In this document: piece after piece, positions 16,105 to 24,395 of the stretch
Layout of the letters: each line of letters starts with the position of its first letter
Numbering within the stretch: the first letter of the stretch is position 1
Source: an uncultured Bacteroidota bacterium
GTDB taxonomy: Bacteria; Bacteroidota; Bacteroidia; Chitinophagales; Chitinophagaceae
DNA length: 47,224 bases
Assembly (NCBI GenBank): GCA_903887415.1
Contig: CAISPO010000069.1
Location: 1 to 47,224, forward strand
Direction: 5' to 3'
Notes under the pieces: generated by a model
What the model saw: only the letters and a program-made list of their open reading frames with translations
Database searches by the model: none
Told to the model about the DNA's origin: nothing
Program-made: the position numbers and the translations under genes

Positions 16105-17838
16105 CTACTTTATGTCCGGATGCGGAGGAGGTACATTGGAACTGCCTGATTCATCAGCGTTAGCTGCACGGAATGTAACAATGTTCTCATCACCGTCCTG
16201 GCCATATTTGAAGATAAAACGGTCGCGGCTGATGCTCTTCTTTTCGCTCATGTATTCGATAACTGCATTTACATGCTCCCAAGAGTGCTGCTCTTTTATC
16301 TTGCTGCCACTGCCGCCGCCCAGTATTACCACTTTACAGTTCGGGTTACCCTGCATTTGCGCAGCAAGCGTGGAAAGCTGTACTTCCATAGGCACCGTAA
16401 TGTGATCTGTCTTCTCGGTGAACAGCAAAGTGCCTGCGCCTATGCTGCCACATTTGTTCGGGTCGTGTATGTCTTTACAGCCATCTGGGCAGGGGCACTT
16501 GCCTACGCCGTCTGCATCTACTGGCTGGCACTCGGTAGGCGTTATCAGTTGTTTGTCTTTGTAATCCGGTACGCCGTCGCCGTCAGTGTCAAACGGACAA
16601 CCATGCGAGTCCACTGCTATGCCTGCGGGTGTGTGCGGGCATTTGTCGAATTGGTCTGTGATGCCATCTCCGTCCTCATCGGGTAGTACCGGGTTTGGCA
16701 GTATCATGTGGCGGGGATAAGAAAGCTCGCTGTAGGAGTGGTCCAGCGGGTTGATCCAGTAAAGCGGCTCTACCGATTTCTTTTTGGTTTTCAGGTTGTA
16801 GTTTATGCTGACAGAAAAATAGCTGATAGCGTCAGACCTAATGCCCGGCGCCACGGTATTGCCCAGCGGTTTGCCATACCTTGAGCCATCCAGGTATGCA
16901 TCCGAAGGGAAAGTATAACGCTCTTCAAGCTGTACATTGAATTGTTTATTGATCCTGTATTGTGCGCCTGCGCCAATGCTGGGAGCAAAGTCGAGCGTTT
17001 TGTTGTCCAGTATATGTGCGCCGCCGCCATTGTCGGCTACGTCCTCATACGACTTGTCCATTTTCTTTTGCAGCGCCTTTCGTACAGCGTTATTGCCGGT
17101 CTTGTTACCCACAATAGAGTCAAAATCATAGGGCCTGTAATTTCCATCCAGTGCATTCATACGTGTCTTGTAGCCAAGCGCCCCAAAGCCCATGTACCCA
17201 AAGAAAGAAACGCTGTTGCGCGCATGGTGGAAGTTGATATTATATGCGTTAAACATCAGGTCCAGCGACAACTGGGATGACTCCATGCGCGAAGCGCGGT
17301 AAACATCATTAGCCGGCTGTGCTGCCGTGGCGTAATCGCGCGGGGTATAGCCGAACTGTGTATAAGGCGCGTCATAGCTCTGGGTGGGCTGGCGGTCCAG
17401 GTTTTTCGCTACCCCATATATATACTGCATACGCAGAGAGAAAATGTATCCAAGTGATTTGCGCACGTTTACATTCAGCCCGCCGCCGCCTTTTTGCCAG
17501 AGCATTAGCGTAGGCACATTTCCTATTACGTTATACAGGCCTAGCCCACCGCCTATTTCCCACTGGTTGCGGGGTTTCGGAGGGAATATCTCCTGGTGGT
17601 CTATGTACTTTTTGAATTGTTTGCGGCGGAATTTGGGGTAATAAGCAGAGTCCAGGACATCATAATTTTTCCCGCGGTAGGTCATGTCCCGGTTAGACCA
17701 CTGCGGATTGGCCGATGTAGCTGTTGCAGTGCCTGTTCCGGCGGCAGCTGGCGCAGCCTGCTGACTTTCCTGCGCGAAAACACCGGTCGCGAACATCATA
17801 AAGAAACAGGTAAGTAACAAATACTTTTTATCAGGCAT
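16105..17838 (-). CDS. OmpA-like outer-membrane protein with thrombospondin type 3 repeats
   Basis: This 577-residue protein has a signal peptide (LLLTCFFMMFATGVFAQ), a barrel-like region (about 95-370), thrombospondin type 3 calcium-type repeats (DEDGDGITDQFDKCPHTPAG and DTDGDGVPDYKD, about 385-430), a short cysteine-rich segment (CPCPDGCKDIHDPNKC) and an OmpA-like C-terminal domain (about 470-550). In typical OmpA domains a conserved Asp and Arg bind peptidoglycan; here the matching stretches read VILGGGSGSKIKE and HSWEHVNAVIEYM, so both residues seem to be missing. The protein may therefore have lost cell-wall binding. It is monocistronic, with a consensus promoter. Confidence 0.83.
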   Translation of the reverse strand: MPDKKYLLLTCFFMMFATGVFAQESQQAAPAAAGTGTATATSANPQWSNRDMTYRGKNYDVLDSAYYPKFRRKQFKKYIDHQEIFPPKPRNQWEIGGGLGLYNVIGNVPTLMLWQKGGGGLNVNVRKSLGYIFSLRMQYIYGVAKNLDRQPTQSYDAPYTQFGYTPRDYATAAQPANDVYRASRMESSQLSLDLMFNAYNINFHHARNSVSFFGYMGFGALGYKTRMNALDGNYRPYDFDSIVGNKTGNNAVRKALQKKMDKSYEDVADNGGGAHILDNKTLDFAPSIGAGAQYRINKQFNVQLEERYTFPSDAYLDGSRYGKPLGNTVAPGIRSDAISYFSVSINYNLKTKKKSVEPLYWINPLDHSYSELSYPRHMILPNPVLPDEDGDGITDQFDKCPHTPAGIAVDSHGCPFDTDGDGVPDYKDKQLITPTECQPVDADGVGKCPCPDGCKDIHDPNKCGSIGAGTLLFTEKTDHITVPMEVQLSTLAAQMQGNPNCKVVILGGGSGSKIKEQHSWEHVNAVIEYMSEKKSISRDRFIFKYGQDGDENIVTFRAANADESGSSNVPPPHPDIK

Positions 17839-17883
17839 AATGGGTATGTTAATATCGCATTTTTACTACTATAAAAATACCAG

Positions 17884-17915
17884 CAAAGGTATGATTACAG
17901 GGAGCAAAAAACAAA
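17884..17915 (-). promoter_or_regulatory. Promoter of the OmpA-like gene
   Basis: On the minus strand TTTG (17912-17915), a 20-base spacer and TACCTTTG (17884-17891) match the Bacteroidota consensus. The leader is about 40 bases. Confidence 0.7.
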
Positions 17916-18055
17916 CCGTATATGGAATTAACCGCTATTTTATCGTTTTATTGTGCCTGAAGTTTGCACTGGTAAAAAAAATGTTGGGAATCAAATTCTT
18001 ATTTCGACTTTTACAAAAAATACTGCTTGCTTTTGACCTTTGACTTTTAACTTAA

Positions 18056-19018
18056 ATGGAGCTCGTAAATAAAGTAATAGGCACTGAACTGTCATTGTTT
18101 GAAAAAAAGTTTACGGAAAGTGTCAAAAGCACCAATCCCTTGCTGGACCGTATCATGCGGTTTATTATAAAGCGGAAGGGAAAGCAGATGCGCCCGATGT
18201 TCGTATTTCTTTCAGCAAAGATAGCGGGTGGAATAAACGATGCCTCCTACCGCGCTGCGGCGCTTATAGAGCTGCTGCATACGGCCACACTGGTGCATGA
18301 TGATGTGGTGGATGACGCCATGAAGCGCAGGGGATTCTTTTCTATTAACGCGCTCTGGAAAAACAAAATAGCTGTGCTGGTAGGCGATTATCTTTTGTCC
18401 AAAGGGTTATTGCTTTCTATTGACAACGGCGACTACAAAATATTGCATATCACATCGAGGGCAGTAAAGGAAATGAGCGAGGGCGAGTTGCTGCAGATGG
18501 AAAAAGCCCGCAAGCTGGATATTGATGAAAGCATCTATTTTGATATTATCCGTGCTAAGACAGCATCGCTGCTGGCATCGGCATGTGCTGCAGGCGCATT
18601 TTCTGCCGCAGCGGATGAAAACGTGTCTGAAACCTTCCGTCTTTTTGGCGAAAAAGTAGGCATAGCGTTCCAGATAAAAGACGATCTTTTCGACTACGGA
18701 CAGGATAACATAGGCAAGCCCACTGGCATAGACATAAAGGAGAAAAAAATGACCTTGCCGCTGATCTATGCGCTGCAACATGCGGATGCGGCCACCAAGC
18801 GCAGGATCATTTATACAGTAAAAAACAACAGCACCGACAAAAAGAAAGTAAACGAAGTGATCAGCTACGTGCAGCAATCCGGAGGAATAGATTATGCAGC
18901 ACAAAAAATGCAACAATACAAAGAAGAAGCATTAGTGATCCTCCAGAAATATCCAGATACTCCCGCCCGCCAGGCCATGCGAGAACTGGTGAATTATGTG
19001 ATAGACCGGAAGTACTAA
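18056..19018 (+). CDS. Polyprenyl diphosphate synthase (trans-isoprenyl chain elongation)
   Basis: This 320-residue enzyme condenses isopentenyl diphosphate onto an allylic diphosphate to make a long prenyl chain, used for the menaquinone side chain. It is an all-helical synthase with the first aspartate-rich motif LVHDDVVDDAMKRRG (about 80-94, DDxxD) and the second IKDDLFDYG (about 210-218). Small residues sit before the first motif (LLHTAT), consistent with a long-chain product of the octaprenyl type, but chain length cannot be fixed from sequence alone. Its stop codon directly abuts the stop of the convergent gene at 19019, with no intervening base. Confidence 0.92.
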   Translation: MELVNKVIGTELSLFEKKFTESVKSTNPLLDRIMRFIIKRKGKQMRPMFVFLSAKIAGGINDASYRAAALIELLHTATLVHDDVVDDAMKRRGFFSINALWKNKIAVLVGDYLLSKGLLLSIDNGDYKILHITSRAVKEMSEGELLQMEKARKLDIDESIYFDIIRAKTASLLASACAAGAFSAAADENVSETFRLFGEKVGIAFQIKDDLFDYGQDNIGKPTGIDIKEKKMTLPLIYALQHADAATKRRIIYTVKNNSTDKKKVNEVISYVQQSGGIDYAAQKMQQYKEEALVILQKYPDTPARQAMRELVNYVIDRKY

Positions 19019-19690
19019 TTACTTTACTTTCATCCTGATATTTGGCAGGTCCCTTGTAGCACATTCCGGGCAGGTGGCTTTGATATCGGTAAATTCTATG
19101 ACAGTGCCTTCCGGCGCATCTTTTATCTGGGTAAGTATATCTCTCGTCAGGTAAAAGCCATTTACCGGTACGGTGGCCGCGCCTTTAGCGGTGTGCATCT
19201 TAAAAATATATTGCTTTATCGTGTACGGGTAGCTGTATAGCGATCTCGGGAAAGCGACCTTCAGGCTGTTTTGCGCCAGTATATCTTTTCTTAGTGCTTC
19301 AGTTGTTTGTATATTGCCTACACGCGCTACTGGCGCAGGCACTTCGTCGCTGTAAAAGTCAACGGTCTTGATTACTTTTTTTGTTTTGGCGTTCAGCACA
19401 GCCAGCCGCATTGGTTTATTACGGGAAGGGTAGGGCATAGCCAGCACGGAAATAGTATCACCCTTCAACTCCGGCTTGCCGATGCGCAATGTTTTATCCA
19501 CTGGTTTAAGAATAATTTCTGAAGGCTTCAGGGTATGGCTGCATACCTGTATAGTATTATTGGCTGCGGAGAACAGCAGCATAGTATCGCGGCTGCTGCA
19601 CCATTTGTTCCATACACGTACGCTGTCCGTCTGGGCAAATCCCTGAAAAGGGATACAGAATAATGATATAAGAAATGTCAATTGTTTCAT
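19019..19690 (-). CDS. Orphan secreted protein resembling GldM C-terminal domains (D3-D4)
   Basis: This protein of about 223 residues starts at the ATG at 19690, which gives a good signal peptide (QLTFLISLFCIPFQGFAQ). The mature part resembles the last two domains of the T9SS/gliding motor protein GldM. The D3-like end has VPAPVARVGN followed by RKDILAQNSL (GldM: PDPVARVGG and SELLAQGGL), and the D4-like part ends GTVIEFTDIKATCPEC with LPNIRMKVK. GldM itself is about 500 residues with an N-terminal transmembrane helix; that part is absent, so this is not GldM. Two further D4-like proteins are at 33412 and 33865. A role in or around the T9SS trans-envelope shaft is possible but unproven. Confidence 0.72.
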   Translation of the reverse strand: MKQLTFLISLFCIPFQGFAQTDSVRVWNKWCSSRDTMLLFSAANNTIQVCSHTLKPSEIILKPVDKTLRIGKPELKGDTISVLAMPYPSRNKPMRLAVLNAKTKKVIKTVDFYSDEVPAPVARVGNIQTTEALRKDILAQNSLKVAFPRSLYSYPYTIKQYIFKMHTAKGAATVPVNGFYLTRDILTQIKDAPEGTVIEFTDIKATCPECATRDLPNIRMKVK

Positions 19691-19818
19691 GGGCACGACA
19701 CACAAAATAATGAATTGGGTCGTCATGTCAAAACAAATCCGGAAAGTTGTTAAAGCCATACAGACAATGGGAAATGAGTTTGATAATTGCCTGATTGAAA
19801 GTATCACTAATTATAAAT

Positions 19819-20490
19819 TTACTTCAATGCTTCAACCATATTTTTGTCCACTGTTACACCGGCATTTTGGGCAAGGTTCATATACTTCCTGGCCATCTCT
19901 ATGTTGTTCAGATTATAATGAGTAAAACAAAGATAGTAGTAACAATCGCCGATGTAAGGGCTATTGTTCTTTTTGTAATACTTTTCGGCAGTGTTACCGT
20001 TGTCGAGCGCTTCCGAATACATTTTCAATGTCACATACATCCTTAGCAACCCATAATAGCCTTCCGGGTCATCATCTCTTAGGGTGACGAGCTTTTTATA
20101 GTAGTCAGCAGCTTTTTGGGGATTTCCTCTCCGCTCTTCAACGATTGCCAAATTCATCACGGGTACATAACCTTGCGGGTATTTTCTTAAGGAAGCAAAA
20201 TAGCAATATTCAGCACTATCCAGTTTGTTCATCTTTCTGTACGCAAGCCCCAAATTGTCAAAGGCATCTATGTAGTCTGAATCTAAAGCAATTGCTATTT
20301 TATATTTTTCTATAGCCGATTGATACGCCTCTTTGTCGAAATCATTGTGTGCTGCATGGTAATATTCTTCCGCTTTAATTGATTTGGAATGGGCAACTCT
20401 TTCATATTCCAGAACCTTGTCTCCTGTCTGACAAAAACAGGCCGTAGTTTTAAAAACAAAAATTATGGCTACTAAATTGTAACGGCTCAT
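19819..20490 (-). CDS. Secreted TPR-repeat protein
   Basis: This 223-residue protein has an N-terminal signal segment (NLVAIIFVFKTTACFCQ) and about five tetratricopeptide repeats. The clearest is AYQSAIEKYKIAIALDSDYI (about 55-74), followed by AFDNLGLAYRKMNKLDSAEY. The cysteines CFCQ at the signal end leave open whether it is a lipoprotein. It is probably a periplasmic or outer-membrane-associated scaffold. It has its own promoter, and the next gene downstream on this strand is the GldM-like gene, 128 bases away. Confidence 0.82.
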   Translation of the reverse strand: MSRYNLVAIIFVFKTTACFCQTGDKVLEYERVAHSKSIKAEEYYHAAHNDFDKEAYQSAIEKYKIAIALDSDYIDAFDNLGLAYRKMNKLDSAEYCYFASLRKYPQGYVPVMNLAIVEERRGNPQKAADYYKKLVTLRDDDPEGYYGLLRMYVTLKMYSEALDNGNTAEKYYKKNNSPYIGDCYYYLCFTHYNLNNIEMARKYMNLAQNAGVTVDKNMVEALK

Positions 20491-20540
20491 AGACCGGATA
20501 TAAACTTGTATTTACAAAATACATAGTTCGGGTTGATTTT

Positions 20541-20548
20541 CAAATTTA
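20541..20548 (-). promoter_or_regulatory. Promoter -7 box of the TPR gene
   Basis: TAAATTTG on the minus strand is an exact TAnnTTTG match, 50 bases before the start codon. A dyad GTATTT-ACA-AAATAC lies downstream at 20508-20522, inside the expected leader. Confidence 0.55.
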
Positions 20549-20583
20549 TGGTGGAATGATTTTTATTACGCTTACCAATAGAT

Positions 20584-20835
20584 ATGCTTACCCAAAACGC
20601 CAATAATTTTAAAAAAGTTTTCTCGATTATCAAACATAATTGTGGAGATAAAACAAGGTTTGTGCATGATGACTGTTTCAAAATAGTGGCAAAAGACGCC
20701 CATGTTTCCTTAAAGAAAATGGACCTGTACTTGAGCTTATTGCAGGATTTTGGATTGGTTAAGTACTCGATGAGCGAAAAGTATATTGAACTCACCCCTT
20801 TTGGCAAAAAACTGGAGATCGAGATTAAAGAATAA
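20584..20835 (+). CDS. Small winged-helix-like protein
   Basis: This 83-residue protein is probably a small DNA- or RNA-binding winged helix. The pattern of helices (NNFKKVFSIIKHNC, KIVAKDAHVSLKKMDLYLSL), then LQDFGLVKY and a wing with SEKYIELTPFGKKL, resembles transcription factors of the MarR/ArsR size class, where TPxG often ends the wing. No exact family is recognised. It is divergent from the TPR gene, and the space between the two promoters is only about 90 bases, so it might regulate that gene. Confidence 0.6.
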   Translation: MLTQNANNFKKVFSIIKHNCGDKTRFVHDDCFKIVAKDAHVSLKKMDLYLSLLQDFGLVKYSMSEKYIELTPFGKKLEIEIKE

Positions 20836-20952
20836 CAGAGCTGGCTGCGAATTGTTTATGTAAGAAGGTAATTCAGGGCCGGGCCTGCCAGGCCCTCGTT
20901 TTTGCAATACCGGTTGGCGTGATTATTATATAACATGATAGAAACAAAACAA

Positions 20953-21504
20953 ATGAAAACACAACACTTTTATTCAGGAGGAATTTTGCTGGTAATGGGC
21001 CTGGCGGCCTGCAATGGTACTGGTAACAACAACGGAGCAATGAATCCTGGCGATTCAACAGTTACAACTACTACCACAACCACAACAATCCATCATAAAT
21101 ACTCAGGGACTTTTACGCCGAAGCCAAGCGTTAAATACCTGGATCTGAAAACCAACAAGGAGATTACTGTGCGAATCGATACTGTGCAGGGTGCCGTCGT
21201 GAATAGCGAAACAAATGAACCTGTTGATCTTTTTGTGGTACCTGATACCCATGACACCATATATGGTGTAACCGGGTCTGTTGTTAATAACGACGTCATA
21301 CACGATGAAAGCGGCGATGTAAGAGTGGACACCGTAAGAATAAACACAGTTGCCCCTGCTGATAACACAGGCCAGGTAGCCGATGATTCGCATACAGGGA
21401 AGGTAAAGTATAAAGAGAACGCCGATGGAACAAAGAGCAAGTACAAAGATGAAGACGAAAAAGTAAAAGAGAAGAACGGCGTTATTAAAACGAAGGAAAG
21501 ATAA
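20953..21504 (+). CDS. Thr-rich lipoprotein of unknown function
   Basis: This lipoprotein of about 183 residues starts at the ATG at 20953, which places a lipobox (LLVMGLAAC) at normal distance. The mature part starts with a Thr-rich tract of about 12 threonines (VTTTTTTTTIHHKYSG), probably an extended linker. The middle has beta-type segments (VKYLDLKTNKEITVRIDTVQ), and the C-terminus is highly charged (Lys/Glu/Asp, ending VKEKNGVIKTKER). No domain is recognised. It is convergent with the DUF6089-type gene, with a 7-base gap. Confidence 0.72.
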   Translation: MKTQHFYSGGILLVMGLAACNGTGNNNGAMNPGDSTVTTTTTTTTIHHKYSGTFTPKPSVKYLDLKTNKEITVRIDTVQGAVVNSETNEPVDLFVVPDTHDTIYGVTGSVVNNDVIHDESGDVRVDTVRINTVAPADNTGQVADDSHTGKVKYKENADGTKSKYKDEDEKVKEKNGVIKTKER

Positions 21505-21511
21505 CATGGCC

Positions 21512-22369
21512 TTACCGGAATACCTTCGGGCACTTCGTATTTATATAGTCGGCATCATAAGCGGAGGAATGAAAAAATACGCTGAGCGAAATTGTGCCAT
21601 ACCAGTACCAGTCATTGGCCTGGTTATCGCCACGGGGTGCCCCGTAGTTTGGATAGCCACCGCTCCACCCGCTTACGGTATTACCGCGATAAGACATCTG
21701 GGCCGATAGCGGTCCTTTTTCAGCCTGCAGCACAGTCAGATTCACGTATGATTTGCTTACATCATCAAGATAATCGGTATTGGTGTACCGGTAACCCACC
21801 TCTGCACAAAGCACCATCCGCTTACCCATAAGAAATTTAATGCCGGCGCCAAATGGGAATGCCATATTCACAAGGCTGTAAGGTTTACGGTCGGGATACA
21901 TAGAGAGCCCCTCGCCCTCGGTACTGAGTGGTTTCAAAAATACTTTGTTGCCGCTGTTGTCATAGGCGTAAGGATTGAAATAGAATACAGATATGCCGCC
22001 GAAGATGTAAGGGGAGAACTTCTTTTTCTTCATCTCAACAGGCAGAAAATTTATTTCAAGTGCCCCATGCAATTCATACAGATTGGTTGAAAAACTGAGG
22101 TTTCTGGCCCGGTCTTCCGGTATGCTGCTCCTGCTGTCTGATGCCGTAAGCGAATTATAAGCAGCGCCGCACCGCAGGGCAATGAACGGGTTCATAAAAT
22201 ACTTGTAGACTATTCCGGCAACTGGCTTGTATCCGTATGAAGGCAGCAGGCTGGGCTGCAGGTCGCCATAATAATTGGCTACGCCTCCCATTATTCCTAA
22301 TTCATGGTGTTCCTGCGCATAGAGGTTAGCAGAAAGTAATAAGGCCAACGAAAGTAGTATTCGTTTCAA
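21512..22369 (-). CDS. DUF6089-type outer-membrane barrel protein
   Basis: This protein has a signal peptide (KRILLSLALLLSANLYAQ) and an outer-membrane barrel body with family-typical openings (HELGIMGGVANYYGDLQP, about residues 20-37) and VYKYFMNPFIALRCG. Members of this Bacteroidota family are often near T9SS or gliding genes but have no defined role. There is no ATG near the expected start. A TTG at 22369 gives a normal-length signal peptide, and a near-consensus -7 box (GTATTTTG) ends a few bases upstream, so I chose it over the more distant TTG at 22408. The C-terminus goes on for about 15 polar residues after the last strand (DYINTKCPKVFR). Confidence 0.8.
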   Translation of the reverse strand: MKRILLSLALLLSANLYAQEHHELGIMGGVANYYGDLQPSLLPSYGYKPVAGIVYKYFMNPFIALRCGAAYNSLTASDSRSSIPEDRARNLSFSTNLYELHGALEINFLPVEMKKKKFSPYIFGGISVFYFNPYAYDNSGNKVFLKPLSTEGEGLSMYPDRKPYSLVNMAFPFGAGIKFLMGKRMVLCAEVGYRYTNTDYLDDVSKSYVNLTVLQAEKGPLSAQMSYRGNTVSGWSGGYPNYGAPRGDNQANDWYWYGTISLSVFFHSSAYDADYINTKCPKVFR

Positions 22370-22484
22370 AAAGCGTGTTTTTATGCAAAATACGAATGAT
22401 AAGGACAAACTGCATTTTCAAAGTCTATATCCCGGTTTCTGCCAGGATCATTACTGATTCTGATTTTTTTTCATTTAATTCTCG

Positions 22485-22492
22485 TACCTTTG
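22485..22492 (+). promoter_or_regulatory. Promoter -7 box of the DEAD-box helicase gene
   Basis: TACCTTTG matches TAnnTTTG exactly; transcription would start near 22498, giving a leader of about 45 bases that includes a small dyad (CACC...GGTG). Cold-shock-type control through this leader is conceivable but not shown. Confidence 0.6.
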
Positions 22493-22544
22493 CACCCGCT
22501 TCACCGAATTGGTGCGCATTATTTTTTTTAAAGTTCTTTATTAA

Positions 22545-24284
22545 ATGAATCTTTTTTCAGACTTCCCCATGCGGGAAGAATTGACGCGGGCTATTTCTGA
22601 CCTTGGCTTTGAGACACCTACTCCTATTCAACAAAAAGTAATACCTCAACTTTTAGCTGAGCCTATAGATATAATCGGGCTTGCACAAACGGGTACCGGG
22701 AAAACGGCTGCCTATGGTTTGCCATTGCTGCATCATGTGGATGTAGCAGTAAAACACGTTCAGTGCCTGGTGCTTAGCCCTACCAGGGAGCTCTGTATGC
22801 AGATACAGGAGGAAATGGCCAAGTATGGCTCTTATATGCGCGGACTGCGTATATGCGCTGTATATGGCGGGGTGCCTATCAGCGGGCAATTGCGCGAGGT
22901 AAAAGCGCATCCGCAGGTGATCGTGGCTACACCGGGCCGTCTTATTGATCTGCTGGAGCGCAAAGCGTTGTCGCTGGAGCACCTGCAATATGTGGTGCTG
23001 GATGAGGCCGATGAGATGCTGAACATGGGTTTCCGTGAGGATATAGACCTGATACTGAAAAACACGCCTGCGCGCGAGCATACGTGGCTTTTTTCGGCAA
23101 CAATGAGTAATGAGGTGCGCGGCATTGCCAAGCGCTTTATGAAGGACTGGAAAGAGTTTTCGGTGTCTGCAGCAAACTCAACCAATGAAAACATTGACCA
23201 TCAATACTATGTAGCCAATCACCACAACAGGTTTGAGACGCTGCGCCGGTTACTTGACTTTACGCCCGGTATATACGGTATCATATTTACCCGTACCAAG
23301 CAGGATGCGCAGGAAGTGTCTGAGAAACTGATGAAGATGGGCTATCCTACCAGCCCGTTGCATGGCGATATGGACCAGAAAATGCGCAGCAAGGTAATGG
23401 AGCGCTTCAAAGCTAAGTCGCTGCAGTGTATAGTAGCCACAGATGTTGCCGCGCGCGGAATAGACGTAAACGACATAACCCACGTTATCAACTACGAGCT
23501 GCCAGATGACCCCGAAGTATATACCCACCGCAGCGGACGTACTGCCCGTGCCGGTAAATCGGGTATTTGTATGTCCATCGTTTCTCCAAAGCAGATATCC
23601 AATATCCGGCAGATAGAGCGCCTGGTAAAACAGAAGTTTCATAAGAGCGATATACCAGATGGCGCGGAAATAGTGCGAAAGAAAATGTTCTTCTACCTGG
23701 AGCAGATAGCCGCCGCAGAGCCCAAGGCCGACTTCGCCAAACTATACCGCGATACTATCCACGAAACATTTGCAGATGTGGACAAGGATGAGCTGATAAG
23801 GAAGCTGATATACCTGCAGCTCAAAGACACGATCTTAACTTACCAGGATACAGAGGACCTTAATGCCGGTTATGACCGCAAAGAAGGCAAAGAAAAAAGC
23901 TTTGGCAACCGCTATGTGCGCCTGTTCATTAACCTGGGTGAAAAAGACGGGCTTAACGAGCAGAAATTAATGCAGTTTATCGTGGAGTCAACGGATATTG
24001 AGCCAAACATCATAGACCGCATGACCGTGCGCGATATGAGCAGCTTCTTTAATGTGCCGGGCGATGCCGCCGAGCATATCATGGAGAACCTGGCCAATAA
24101 GAAGTTCAAAGGCCGCAAAGTGCGCGTTGATGAAGCCGAGCAACGCAGTTTTGGTGGTGGCGGCGAAAGCCGCAGCAGCAAGCCAAGGCCTCAGGGGCCA
24201 CGGTTTTCCGGTGATGTAAAGTCATATGGCGGTGGCAGGGACAGAGATGGTGGCGGCGGTGGCTACAAGGGAAAACGGAAATAA
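22545..24284 (+). CDS. DEAD-box ATP-dependent RNA helicase with DbpA-like C-terminal domain
   Basis: This 579-residue protein unwinds short RNA duplexes using ATP. All helicase motifs are present: the Q motif (GFETPTPIQQ), motif I AQTGTGKT, PTRELCMQ, DEAD in VLDEADEM, SAT, and the C-terminal HRSGRTARAG. Residues about 385-450 form a linker and dimer-like region. A DbpA/CsdA-type RNA-binding fold follows (about 465-540; FGNRYVRLFINLGEKDGL). The tail is Gly/Arg-rich (about 545-579), typical of CsdA/DeaD-like helicases in ribosome assembly and cold adaptation. I leave the symbol blank because CsdA and DbpA types cannot be separated safely here. A strong terminator follows the gene. Confidence 0.95.
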   Translation: MNLFSDFPMREELTRAISDLGFETPTPIQQKVIPQLLAEPIDIIGLAQTGTGKTAAYGLPLLHHVDVAVKHVQCLVLSPTRELCMQIQEEMAKYGSYMRGLRICAVYGGVPISGQLREVKAHPQVIVATPGRLIDLLERKALSLEHLQYVVLDEADEMLNMGFREDIDLILKNTPAREHTWLFSATMSNEVRGIAKRFMKDWKEFSVSAANSTNENIDHQYYVANHHNRFETLRRLLDFTPGIYGIIFTRTKQDAQEVSEKLMKMGYPTSPLHGDMDQKMRSKVMERFKAKSLQCIVATDVAARGIDVNDITHVINYELPDDPEVYTHRSGRTARAGKSGICMSIVSPKQISNIRQIERLVKQKFHKSDIPDGAEIVRKKMFFYLEQIAAAEPKADFAKLYRDTIHETFADVDKDELIRKLIYLQLKDTILTYQDTEDLNAGYDRKEGKEKSFGNRYVRLFINLGEKDGLNEQKLMQFIVESTDIEPNIIDRMTVRDMSSFFNVPGDAAEHIMENLANKKFKGRKVRVDEAEQRSFGGGGESRSSKPRPQGPRFSGDVKSYGGGRDRDGGGGGYKGKRK

Positions 24285-24307
24285 TTCGGCAATTCGACAA
24301 TTTGGCA

Positions 24308-24337
24308 ATGCTACTCATTTTGGGTAGCATTTTTTTT
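24308..24337 (+). terminator. Terminator of the helicase gene
   Basis: ATGCTACTC (24308-24316) pairs with GGGTAGCAT (24322-24330) around ATTTT and is followed by seven Ts. This is a strong intrinsic terminator 24 bases after the helicase stop codon. Confidence 0.9.
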
Positions 24338-24340
24338 CTG

Positions 24341-24376
24341 TAAAAGACAATGCCCCGCGTATTGCAGGGCATTGTC
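24341..24376 (-). terminator. Terminator of the barrel gene at 24396
   Basis: On the minus strand GACAATGCCC (24367-24376) pairs with GGGCATTGTC (24346-24355) across an 11-base loop and is followed by TTTTA. It faces the helicase terminator four bases away, so the two convergent genes are cleanly separated. Confidence 0.8.
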
Positions 24377-24395
24377 GAATTTCCGAATTGTCAAA

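Noticed and set aside
21093..21533. 146-codon minus-strand ORF
   Set aside because: It is antisense to the Thr-rich lipoprotein; the Thr/Ser-rich translation reflects the repeat on the other strand.
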